Shown: positions 44,829 through 52,108 of the stretch, one piece after another
How positions within the stretch are numbered: position 1 is the first letter of the stretch
Layout: the number at the start of each line of letters is the position of its first letter
Origin: Rhizobium sp. ACO-34A
GTDB taxonomy: Bacteria; Pseudomonadota; Alphaproteobacteria; Rhizobiales; Rhizobiaceae
DNA length: 64,000 nucleotides
Reading direction: 5' to 3'
Assembly (NCBI GenBank): GCA_002600635.1
Contig: CP021371.1
Location: 1,801,001 to 1,865,000 of the forward strand
Position numbers and translations under genes: made by a program
Notes under the pieces: model-generated
Told to the model about the DNA's origin: nothing
Database searches by the model: none
Seen by the model: the letters and a program-made list of their open reading frames with translations, nothing else

Positions 44829-45164
44829 TCAGAAGCGAATCCAGGGGCGATGAAACAGGGAGCCGTTGTTGTCATCGACCGGCTTGCAGGCCAGAACCGG
44901 GCAGCGGGGATTGTCGCGCGTCGGAACGTAAGCGCGGGCGGCATAATCATGCTGTTCGCACTGGTTGTTGTCGCGCACATAACGATCATAGAGTGTCATG
45001 CCGGCCACGCGCTTCGACGGGTAGCGAAGAACCACCGCGCCTTGGCTCAGCACGGCAGCACGGGCCGCCTCGCATGTCATCGACGGGGAGTTGTAGCGTG
45101 AGATCGCCAGCGCGGGCGACGAGGCGACGGTTGCGGCGACGGCCAATAGAACAAGCTTTTTCAT
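44829..45164 (-). CDS. Secreted hypothetical protein, 111 residues
   Basis: A signal peptide (MKKLVLLAVAATVASSPALA) is followed by about 90 residues with a pattern of cysteines (MTCEAARAAVLSQGAVVLRY, NNQCEQHDYAARAYVPTRDN, CPVLACKP) that likely forms disulfides in the periplasm. The family is, from memory, common and unnamed in Rhizobiales. ATG 45164 has GAGGAA nine bases upstream. Function unknown. Confidence 0.75.
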   Translation of the reverse strand: MKKLVLLAVAATVASSPALAISRYNSPSMTCEAARAAVLSQGAVVLRYPSKRVAGMTLYDRYVRDNNQCEQHDYAARAYVPTRDNPRCPVLACKPVDDNNGSLFHRPWIRF

Positions 45165-45338
45165 CGGTATGTCTTCCTCATTCCGTAGCGAGCAGGCTCG
45201 GACGATAGGCCCAGCGCTCCTCCATCCCGTGTTGATGGCCCTTGTTGCTGGCTTGGTAAGTCCCATCTATCTCTTGTCGCGCCAACCATAGCGCAGTTCG
45301 CCTGAAGTCGCCATGAGCGAGCATGTACGAGGATACCG

Positions 45339-45773
45339 ATGACCATCGACCATGACCGTTATGAAGATGCCTATCTCGCTGAAATCCTGAAGAGCACCGG
45401 AACGATTGCTCTTGTCGGCGCCTCGCCGAAGCCCGACCGGCCGAGCTATGGCGTCATGCGGTTTCTGCTGTCCCGCGGCTACAAGGTGATACCCGTCAAT
45501 CCGGGGCAGGCGGGCAAGGACATCCTCGGGCAGAAGACCGTGGCGCGATTGGCCGATATCGGAGAGCCGATCGACATGGTCGATGTGTTCCGTGCTTCCG
45601 AATATCTGGGCGAGGTGGTCGACGACGCGCTGGCGCTGGAAACCCGCCCGAAGGTGATCTGGTCGCAGCTCGGAGTGAGGGACGACAGCGCCGCGGCAAG
45701 GGCGGAAGCGGCCGGGATCAAGGTCGTCATGAACCATTGCCCGGCCATTGAAATACCACACCTCGGCCTTTGA
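45339..45773 (+). CDS. CoA-binding (YccU-type) domain protein, second copy
   Basis: 144 residues, closely related in layout to the gene at 44328: YEDAYLAEILKSTGTIALVG, ASPKPDRPSYGVMRFLLSRG, YKVIPVNPGQAGKDILGQ, VIWSQLGVRDDSAAARAEAA. The C-terminus ends with VVMNHCPAIEIPHLGL, including a Cys typical of the main YccU group and absent in the other copy, which has VVMDRALVSEYP. The first copy may therefore have diverged in ligand or function. GAGGA precedes the ATG by six bases. Confidence 0.9.
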   Translation: MTIDHDRYEDAYLAEILKSTGTIALVGASPKPDRPSYGVMRFLLSRGYKVIPVNPGQAGKDILGQKTVARLADIGEPIDMVDVFRASEYLGEVVDDALALETRPKVIWSQLGVRDDSAAARAEAAGIKVVMNHCPAIEIPHLGL

Positions 45774-45799
45774 GAAAGACCGGGACGCGGCGTAGCGTC

Positions 45800-46228
45800 T
45801 TACGCGATCAGGAAATCCGGATTGGCGCGAAGCGCATTCAGATGCTCCGCATTGCCGCAGTAATGACCGAAGTTCTCGGCAGCGACGCCGCGCGCCAGAT
45901 CCTTGCGACATTCGCCCTTCGAGGCGCAATGGGAGCAGGTGATCTGCATGTCGCGGAATTCGTTGCGCAGCCGCAGTTCCACTTCGGTCGGGTCGATGTT
46001 CAGCGCACGCATCATCGCCAGCATCTCGTCGGCGGCATGGGGGCCAACCTTGGCAAGCTCGATCAGCTGATCCGGCGTGATCCCGCAATCATGGGCGATG
46101 TTGCGGATCGTCGAATCGTCGAGCGAGGCGATCATGTCGGCCTCGGCCGAGCTTTCCCAGCTCTTGGCGAACCAGCCGGTCAGACGCGAAAAAACAGTTC
46201 TGGTAGCATCGTTAACTGCAGTATCCAT
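45800..46228 (-). CDS. DUF6455 family protein
   Basis: 142 residues. The C-terminal half holds four cysteines in ITCSHCASKGECRKDLARG and NFGHYCGNAEHL, a likely metal or cofactor site; the N-terminal half is helical and soluble. This matches the DUF6455 group of alphaproteobacteria. ATG 46228 is fixed by GGAGGTG six bases upstream. An FNR/FixK-like box lies 52-65 bases upstream of the start, the position expected for activation under low oxygen. Function unknown; a redox or haem-related role is speculative. Confidence 0.8.
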   Translation of the reverse strand: MDTAVNDATRTVFSRLTGWFAKSWESSAEADMIASLDDSTIRNIAHDCGITPDQLIELAKVGPHAADEMLAMMRALNIDPTEVELRLRNEFRDMQITCSHCASKGECRKDLARGVAAENFGHYCGNAEHLNALRANPDFLIA

Positions 46229-46279
46229 CGAAACACCTCCATTTTGAGGCGATCCTGAGCCTCTGGCGATGTGGCCGCA

Positions 46280-46293
46280 TTGACTTCGATCAA
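46280..46293. promoter_or_regulatory. FNR/FixK-like box between DUF6455 and metY
   Basis: TTGAC-TTCG-ATCAA at 46280-46293 matches TTGAT-N4-ATCAA at nine of ten positions. It is 52 bases from the DUF6455 start (minus) and 102 bases from the metY start (plus), so the DUF6455 promoter is the more probable target. Confidence 0.55.
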
Positions 46294-46394
46294 TCCTGCA
46301 AGGTCGGTCGCTTGTCGGCGTGACGAAAAACCCGGCTGACAACCGAAGGCCAGACGTTATGATCCGCCCAACCAAATCAAGGGAGGTTATAATC

Positions 46395-47678
46395 ATGACG
46401 ACGAACAATCCGGGTTTTGCCACGCTGGCGGTTCATGCGGGAGCCCAGCCGGATCCGACGACAGGCGCGCGGATCACGCCGATCTACCAGACAACGGCCT
46501 ATGTCTTCAACGATGCCGACCATGCCGCAGCGCTGTTCGGGCTCAAACAGTTCGGCAATATCTATACGCGTATCATGAATCCGACTCAGGCCGTGCTGGA
46601 GGAACGCGTCGCGGCCCTGGAAGGCGGCACCGCCGCGTTGGCGGTCGCCTCGGGGCATGCGGCCCAGATGCTGGTCTTCCACACGCTGATGCAGCCGGGG
46701 GACAACTTCGTTGCGGCAAAGAAGCTCTATGGCGGTTCGATCAACCAGTTCGGCCATGCCTTCCAGAACTTCGGCTGGCAGGTGCGCTGGGCCGATACCG
46801 CCGATCCGGAAAGCTTCGCGGCCCAGATCGATGATCGCACCCGTGCCATCTTCATCGAAAGCCTTGCCAATCCCGGCGGCACCTTCGTCGATATCGCCGC
46901 GATTGCCGAAGTCGCCCGCCGCCACGGCCTGCCGCTGATCGTCGACAACACCATGGCGAGCCCTTATCTCGTTCGTCCGCTCGAGCATGGCGCGGATATC
47001 GTGGTCCATTCGGCAACCAAGTTCCTCGGCGGCCACGGCAATTCGATGGGCGGCATTATTGTCGATGGCGGCACGTTCGACTGGTCGCAGTCTGACAAGT
47101 TCCCGATGCTGTCGAAGCCGCGCCCGGAATATTCCGGTGTCGTCCTGCACCAGACCTTCGGCAATTTTGCCTTCGCGATCGCCTGCCGCGTCCTCGGCCT
47201 CCGTGACCTTGGTCCCGCAATCGCGCCGATGAACTCCTTCCTGCTTCTCACCGGCATCGAGACGCTGCCGCTGCGCATGCAGCGTCATTGCGAAAACGCC
47301 TTGCGGGTAGCGACGTGGCTGAAGCAGCATCCCAAGGTGGCGTGGGTCAATTACGCCGGCCTGCCTGACGATCCGAACCATGCGCTGCAGCAGCGTTATT
47401 CACCGAAGGGTGCCGGCGCCGTCTTTACTTTCGGCGTGAAGGGCGGCTATGCCGCAGGCAAGGCGCTTGTCGAGGGGCTGCAGCTCTTCTCGCACCTTGC
47501 GAATATCGGCGACACTCGCTCGCTGGTCATTCACCCGGCCTCCACCACCCATGCCCAGCTTTCCGAGGAACAGCAGATCGCGGCCGGTGCCGGGCCGGAT
47601 GTCGTGCGCCTGTCGGTCGGCATCGAGGATGCCGAGGACATTATCGGCGATCTTGAGCAGTCGCTCGCCAAGGTCTGA
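46395..47678 (+). CDS. metY: O-acetylhomoserine sulfhydrylase (aminocarboxypropyltransferase)
   Basis: A Cys/Met-metabolism PLP enzyme of 427 residues that makes homocysteine from O-acetylhomoserine and sulfide. TLAVHAGAQPDPTTGARITP at the N-terminus, NIYTRIMNPTQAVLE, and the PLP lysine at about K209 in VVHSATKFLGGHGN identify the MetY/CysD class. GGGAGG at 46381-46386 precedes the ATG by eight bases. The symbols metZ and cysD are also used for rhizobial members. I searched the leader for a SAM-II riboswitch and did not find a convincing one. Confidence 0.93.
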   Translation: MTTNNPGFATLAVHAGAQPDPTTGARITPIYQTTAYVFNDADHAAALFGLKQFGNIYTRIMNPTQAVLEERVAALEGGTAALAVASGHAAQMLVFHTLMQPGDNFVAAKKLYGGSINQFGHAFQNFGWQVRWADTADPESFAAQIDDRTRAIFIESLANPGGTFVDIAAIAEVARRHGLPLIVDNTMASPYLVRPLEHGADIVVHSATKFLGGHGNSMGGIIVDGGTFDWSQSDKFPMLSKPRPEYSGVVLHQTFGNFAFAIACRVLGLRDLGPAIAPMNSFLLLTGIETLPLRMQRHCENALRVATWLKQHPKVAWVNYAGLPDDPNHALQQRYSPKGAGAVFTFGVKGGYAAGKALVEGLQLFSHLANIGDTRSLVIHPASTTHAQLSEEQQIAAGAGPDVVRLSVGIEDAEDIIGDLEQSLAKV

Positions 47679-47727
47679 TCAATGCAACCGCGCCGTAGCT
47701 CCGGGGCTGTGGCGCATCGGAGAACCA

Positions 47728-48072
47728 ATGACCAATTCCCTGACATTCGACCTCACCGGCATCGAGCCGGAAGAGGGCGCACCCGCCGCCGACCAGATCA
47801 TTGCCGGCGATCCCCGTTTCACCACCTGGAACATCGAGGATCGCGACGGTTCGCTCTTTTCCGGCGTCTGGCAGGCGACGCCGGGCAAGTGGAAGGTTTC
47901 CTACGATGAGTGGGAATATTTCCATATCCATGAGGGCCATTCGATCCTCACCGAGGATGGTTGTGAACCGATCCACCTGCGGGCGGGTGACCGGTTGATC
48001 GTGCGGCCGGGCCTCAAGGGCACCTGGGAAGTCATCGAGACCACCCTCAAGGATTACGTCATCAAGCTCTGA
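47728..48072 (+). CDS. Cupin domain protein (DUF861/EutQ-like)
   Basis: A 114-residue single-domain cupin. The two cupin motifs are in KVSYDEWEYFHIHEGHSILT and HLRAGDRLIVRPGLKGTWEV. These small proteins are common and bind metals or small ligands; the role here is unknown. GGAGA lies just before the ATG. It follows metY by 49 bases, so cotranscription is likely, but a functional link to methionine synthesis is not shown. Confidence 0.87.
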   Translation: MTNSLTFDLTGIEPEEGAPAADQIIAGDPRFTTWNIEDRDGSLFSGVWQATPGKWKVSYDEWEYFHIHEGHSILTEDGCEPIHLRAGDRLIVRPGLKGTWEVIETTLKDYVIKL

Positions 48073-48097
48073 GAGCTGAAACGATCAGGTCGCGCCG

Positions 48098-48811
48098 TCA
48101 GCGCAGCAGCATGCTGATCAGCGGCGCGGCCAGAACATTGACGAGGCCGACCAGTACCATTACGAGGCCGGCAATCGAGCCTTCTTCCGAACCGATCTGG
48201 TGGGCCTTCGCCACACCCGCGCCATGGGCGCCCATGCCGAAAAGAGCTCCGCGGGCAAGCGTCGAGCGGATCGGCAGGAAGCGCAGCAGGGTTTCACCCA
48301 AAGCCGCACCGCAGACGCCGGTGATGACCACGAAGATCGCGGTCAGATCCGGCACGCCGCCGATGTCCTGCGAAATGGTCATGGCGAAGGGCGTGCTCAT
48401 CGAACGCGGCAGAAGGCTGAGGCGCAACGCGCCGTCTATGCTGAGCAGGCTCGCAAGCGCCCATGCCGTCAGCATGGCTGTGGCGCTGCCGACGAACACG
48501 CCGAAAGCCAGTACCGGCCAGTAGCGCCGGATCGTATGGCGCTCCTCGAAGATCGGGATCGCAAAGGCAACCGTCACGGGGCCGAGCATGGCGACCAGCC
48601 AGTGGGTGGCGTGGATATACTCCGCATAATTGGCCCGCAGCAGCAGGGCGAGCGCAATCAGCGCCATCGGTGTCACGATCAGCGGCGAAAGCCAGCTTTG
48701 CGGCCAGCGCCGGTAGATCATCTTCGAGACGATGTAGAAGAAGATGGTGGCCGCCGACCAGAATGCAGTCAGCAGGGCGGGATTAGTGGCGAAGGGCACG
48801 GTCGCCTCCAT
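48098..48811 (-). CDS. lrgB: LrgB/CidB family membrane protein
   Basis: 237 residues with about seven hydrophobic segments, partner of LrgA in holin/antiholin-like or small-metabolite transport systems. Motifs GPVTVAFAIPIFEERHTIRR, ARGALFGMGAHGAGVAKAHQ and SEEGSIAGLVMVLVGL are typical. ATG 48811 overlaps the end of lrgA by 29 bases, so the two are cotranslated. Recent work in other bacteria ties LrgAB to pyruvate uptake; the role here is inferred. Confidence 0.9.
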   Translation of the reverse strand: MEATVPFATNPALLTAFWSAATIFFYIVSKMIYRRWPQSWLSPLIVTPMALIALALLLRANYAEYIHATHWLVAMLGPVTVAFAIPIFEERHTIRRYWPVLAFGVFVGSATAMLTAWALASLLSIDGALRLSLLPRSMSTPFAMTISQDIGGVPDLTAIFVVITGVCGAALGETLLRFLPIRSTLARGALFGMGAHGAGVAKAHQIGSEEGSIAGLVMVLVGLVNVLAAPLISMLLR

Positions 48812-49205
48812 GGGCGAGCATGAAGCGATAGCCGATATCGACGGCAATCGCGGTGGAAGCCATGACGGCGATCGTGCCGCCCAGAATGACCGCAAGAACC
48901 TTGAGGCCGAGAAGGCCGATGAATTCCTGATGGTCGAGGACGGCAAGAACCGCCGGAACGAAGAACAGCAACATTTCCGCAAGCAGCCATCGGGCGCCGT
49001 TACGCATGCTGGCCGGACGCAGGCGGCCGCTTGCCAGAAGCAACAGCACCATCGCCATGCCGATGACGCCGCCGGGGATCGGCAGCGCCAGCAAACGGGT
49101 TATGGTTTCTCCGGCCAGCCAGAAGGCCGCGATGATGGCGATCTGCACCAGACGGTTCGAGTGCAGTTGGCGGCGGGCGAGGAGAGTGATGTTGCGGGAT
49201 GACAT
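48783..49205 (-). CDS. lrgA: LrgA/CidA family membrane protein
   Basis: 140 residues, four hydrophobic segments with the CidA/LrgA pattern AGETITRLLALPIPGGVIGM and AEMLLFFVPAVLAVLDHQEF. It starts at ATG 49205 with AGGTG eight bases upstream; a GTG nine bases further up is less likely. It forms an operon with lrgB and is divergent from a LysR-type gene whose binding-site-like box lies between. Confidence 0.9.
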   Translation of the reverse strand: MSSRNITLLARRQLHSNRLVQIAIIAAFWLAGETITRLLALPIPGGVIGMAMVLLLLASGRLRPASMRNGARWLLAEMLLFFVPAVLAVLDHQEFIGLLGLKVLAVILGGTIAVMASTAIAVDIGYRFMLAHGGDRALRH

Positions 49206-49234
49206 TTTCAGCACCTTGTGTGGTTGCTGGAAAT

Positions 49235-49253
49235 ATAGGCGTTATCGTGCTAT
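49235..49253. promoter_or_regulatory. LysR-type T-N11-A box between lrgA and its LysR regulator
   Basis: ATAG (49235-49238), 11 bases, CTAT (49250-49253) is the inverted T-N11-A pattern of LysR-type regulators. It lies 30 bases upstream of the lrgA ATG and 48 bases before the regulator ATG, so it can serve autoregulation and lrgAB control. Confidence 0.6.
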
Positions 49254-49301
49254 GAGCAAAATGAATTGATGTTATAGAGATAAGTCGAAATTGGAATAGT
49301 C

Positions 49302-50192
49302 ATGGAGATCCGCACTCTTCGCGCATTTGTCGAGGTCATCCGCCAGGGCGGCTTTTCCCAGGCTGCCCGGACGGTGTTCATCACCCAGTCCGCAGTGAGC
49401 AAGGCGGTCCGCCAGCTCGAGGAGGAACTGGGTTTCGAGCTGATCGACCGGGCCGGTCACAAGGTTGCGCTGACAGATGCCGGAGAGATCGTGTTTCGCC
49501 GTGCCCAGACCATGCTCACCCAGCGCGAGGACCTTTTGGCCGAGCTTTCCGAACTGCGTGGCCTGCGCCGCGGACGCCTGCAGCTCGGGCTTCCTCCGAT
49601 TGGCAGCGATGCACTGTTCGCGCCCCTCTTCGCCATCTACCGCAGCCGGCATCCGGAAGTGGAAATTCAGCTTGTCGAGCATGGTAGCCGCAAGCTGGAG
49701 GAACTGGTGATGACAGGGGAGGTGGAGCTTGGCGCTTCTCTACTGCCGGTGCCGGATCGTTTCGAATGGCAGGAGGTGACGCGCGAGCCGCTGCACGTTC
49801 TCATTCCGGAAGATCATCCGCTGGCAAGGCAGGAGGGCGTCGCCCTGAACGACCTCCAATCCATGCCGTTCGTCCTGTTCGATGCCGGGTTCGCCCTCAA
49901 CCCGATCATTCTGGATGCCTGCCGCGAGGCGGGCTTCGATCCGATGATTGCGGCCCGCAGTGGGCAGATCAACTTCATCGTCGAACTGGTCGGGGCGGGT
50001 CTCGGTATCGGCTTCCTGCCAAGAATGATCGCGGAACGACGCGTTCGTCCGGGCGTCACCCATATTCCGGTGCATTCGCCGCAGATGGATTGGCATATGG
50101 CCTGGGTCTGGCGGCGTGGCGGCTATCTGTCCTTCGCGGCCAAGGCCTGGCTGGATCTCGCTCGTTCAGCAAATATGCCGCCGCCGCCCTGA
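49302..50192 (+). CDS. LysR-family regulator, probably of lrgAB (CidR-like)
   Basis: 296 residues: N-terminal winged helix-turn-helix (EIRTLRAFVEVIRQGGFSQA, QSAVSKAVRQLEEELGFELI) and a type-2 periplasmic-binding-like sensor domain from about residue 90 (RGRLQLGLPPIGSDALFAPL). The divergent arrangement with lrgAB is the same as cidR beside cidABC in other bacteria and suggests direct control in response to a small carboxylate. ATG 49302 lies just after AATAGTC; the ribosome binding site is weak. Confidence 0.9.
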   Translation: MEIRTLRAFVEVIRQGGFSQAARTVFITQSAVSKAVRQLEEELGFELIDRAGHKVALTDAGEIVFRRAQTMLTQREDLLAELSELRGLRRGRLQLGLPPIGSDALFAPLFAIYRSRHPEVEIQLVEHGSRKLEELVMTGEVELGASLLPVPDRFEWQEVTREPLHVLIPEDHPLARQEGVALNDLQSMPFVLFDAGFALNPIILDACREAGFDPMIAARSGQINFIVELVGAGLGIGFLPRMIAERRVRPGVTHIPVHSPQMDWHMAWVWRRGGYLSFAAKAWLDLARSANMPPPP

Positions 50193-50280
50193 TTGTCGCT
50201 TTCCGATATCGCTTGATTGGATGTGCTTCGGTGGTTTCCGTGTCTCTCCGTCGTCAGGAGTATTGCGTTTTGCCAATATA

Positions 50281-50294
50281 CGGGTATATACCCG
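50281..50294. promoter_or_regulatory. Perfect palindrome overlapping the MarR-gene promoter
   Basis: CGGGTATATACCCG (50281-50294) is a perfect 14-bp palindrome ending four bases before the ATG at 50299. TATATA inside it can serve as a -10 element with TTGCGT (50263-50268) 16 bases upstream, placing the transcript start at or next to the ATG. It is a strong candidate for the autoregulatory MarR operator. Confidence 0.6.
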
Positions 50295-50298
50295 CACT

Positions 50299-50718
50299 AT
50301 GACAAAATCCTCCTGCTACTGTGTCACGTTGCGCAACGCCTCACGTCGCCTCACGTCGCTCTATGACGAGGCGCTGGCTCCGCTCGGCATCAATGTCACG
50401 CAGTTCAGTCAGCTCCGAAACATCGGGCGTTTCCAGCCCGTTTCACTGACCGATCTCGGGAAGAAGATGCAGCTGGATCGTTCGACTGTGGGGCGCAACA
50501 CCAAGATCCTTGAGCGCATGGGGCTCGTGGCTGCTGCGCCGGTGGAGGATCACAGAGAGAACGCACTGGTCTTGACCGGGAAGGGCGAGATGATGCTGGA
50601 ACGGGCGTTGCCGATCTGGGAGGGGGTTCAGGCCCGTATCGCAAAGAGGCTTGGGCCTGGTGGTCTTGAAGGGATCGTATCGGCGCTTGATGCGCTCGTT
50701 GATGATTTAGCTAATTAG
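50299..50718 (+). CDS. MarR-family transcriptional regulator
   Basis: 139 residues with a winged helix-turn-helix (LTDLGKKMQLDRSTVGRNTK, ILERMGLVAAAPVEDHRENA) framed by dimerisation helices. The sequence MTKSSCYCVTLRNASRRLTS contains two cysteines near the N-terminus, which could sense oxidants, though this is speculation. No Shine-Dalgarno precedes the ATG and the promoter places the start of transcription there, so the mRNA is probably leaderless. The next gene, 54 bases on, is an MFS transporter, likely its target. Longer frames that start at 50116 overlap the LysR gene and are rejected. Confidence 0.87.
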   Translation: MTKSSCYCVTLRNASRRLTSLYDEALAPLGINVTQFSQLRNIGRFQPVSLTDLGKKMQLDRSTVGRNTKILERMGLVAAAPVEDHRENALVLTGKGEMMLERALPIWEGVQARIAKRLGPGGLEGIVSALDALVDDLAN

Positions 50719-50772
50719 CAAAATATAGAAATGATCTTGCGCGCCTATTCTGCAGACCGCGACCACAGGAGA

Positions 50773-52077
50773 ATGACCTTGATCTCAGCCAAACTGGCCA
50801 ATTACCTGGCAGCACGTAACATCCACTATGGATGGGTCGTTGCCGGCATTACCTTCCTCACCATGCTGGCGACCGCGGGCACCATGGGATCGGCCGGTGT
50901 CCTGATCGCGCCGCTCAGCCGTGAATTCGGCTGGACCACGGAGGAGATCTCCTCCGCCATGGCGATCCGGCTGGCGCTCTTCGGATTGCTCGGCCCATTC
51001 GCGGCGGCGCTGATGAACCACTTCGGCATGCGCGCCGTGATCGGTGTGGCCCTCACGCTGATCGGCGGTGGTATTCTCCTGTCCTTCCGCATGACCGAAC
51101 TCTGGGAGATGGTCGTGCTCTGGGGCGTGGTGGTCGGCATCGGTACCGGCATGACGGCGCTCGTTCTCGGCGCTACCGTCGCCACCCGGTGGTTCCACGC
51201 CCGCCGGGGTGTCGTTGTCGGCCTCATGACGGTAAGCAATGCGACCGGCCAGCTTATCTTCCTGCCGCTGCTGGCAAGCCTCACGGAGGCCTATGGCTGG
51301 CGCGTCGCCCTATCGCTCAATGTTGTCGTGCTGGCGCTTGCCATGGTGATCGTGCTGGCGCTGATGCGAAACTATCCTGCCGATCTCGGTCTGGCACCGT
51401 ATGGCAGCCGTGAACTGCAGCCGGCCCCCATCCGCTCGGCGCGACTGTCGTCTCTTCTGGTCGCGCCGATTGCCGCCCTGCGTGAAGCCTCGGTGAAGCC
51501 GGTGTTCTGGATCCTGTTCTTCACCTTCTTCGTCTGTGGTCTTTCCACCAACGGCCTGATCCAGACGCACTGGATTTCGATCTGCGGCGATTATGGTGTG
51601 GCTGCGGTCAGTGCCGCCGGAATGCTGGCGATGATCGGTATCTTCGATTTCATCGGCACGCTCGGCGCCGGCTGGCTGTCAGACCGCTTCGACAATCGTT
51701 GGCTGCTCTTCTGGTTCTACGGCCTGCGCGGTCTGTCGCTGATCTTCCTGTCGGCCTCGGGCTTCGACTATCTGACGCTCTCGATCTTCGCTGTCTTCTA
51801 CGGTCTGGACTGGGTCGCCACGGTGCCGCCGACGGTCAAGCTGACGGTGGAGAACTTCGGTCGCGACAAGGCGAACATCGTCTTCGGCTGGATCTTTGCT
51901 GCTCACCAGCTTGGCGCTGCGACAGCCACGTTTGGCGCAGGCTACATCCGGACGGATTACGAGACCTTCCTGCCGGCCGTCTACATTGCCGGTTTCATGT
52001 GCCTGCTCGCTGCCCTGTCGGTTCTCGCGATCGGCAAGACCGTCCGCCGCGATGCGGTCGTTCAGGCAGCAGAATGA
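50773..52077 (+). CDS. MFS transporter next to the MarR regulator
   Basis: 434 residues with twelve hydrophobic segments, of the oxalate/formate- or monocarboxylate-porter-like group (NIHYGWVVAGITFLTMLAT, REFGWTTEEISSAMAIRLAL, LGATVATRWFHARRGVVVGL, GAGWLSDRFDNRW). The motif RWFHARRG is common to that subgroup. Under MarR control it could export or import a small carboxylate or drug; direction is not clear. CAGGAGA lies just upstream of ATG 50773. Confidence 0.87.
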   Translation: MTLISAKLANYLAARNIHYGWVVAGITFLTMLATAGTMGSAGVLIAPLSREFGWTTEEISSAMAIRLALFGLLGPFAAALMNHFGMRAVIGVALTLIGGGILLSFRMTELWEMVVLWGVVVGIGTGMTALVLGATVATRWFHARRGVVVGLMTVSNATGQLIFLPLLASLTEAYGWRVALSLNVVVLALAMVIVLALMRNYPADLGLAPYGSRELQPAPIRSARLSSLLVAPIAALREASVKPVFWILFFTFFVCGLSTNGLIQTHWISICGDYGVAAVSAAGMLAMIGIFDFIGTLGAGWLSDRFDNRWLLFWFYGLRGLSLIFLSASGFDYLTLSIFAVFYGLDWVATVPPTVKLTVENFGRDKANIVFGWIFAAHQLGAATATFGAGYIRTDYETFLPAVYIAGFMCLLAALSVLAIGKTVRRDAVVQAAE

Positions 52078-52085
52078 CCGTGGGA

Positions 52086-52108
52086 GACCTCGCCTACCAG
52101 GCGAGGTC
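52086..52108. terminator. Hairpin between convergent MFS and P450 genes
   Basis: GACCTCGCC (52086-52094) and GGCGAGGTC (52100-52108) form a perfect 9-bp stem with a 5-base loop. The right arm covers the last sense codons of the P450 gene. There is no T-tract; termination in the plus direction is plausible. Confidence 0.5.

Noticed and set aside
46229..46394. Possible SAM-II riboswitch before metY
   Set aside because: Fragments such as AAATCAAGGGAGG recall the 3' end, but the pairing partner and the conserved core of the aptamer could not be found.
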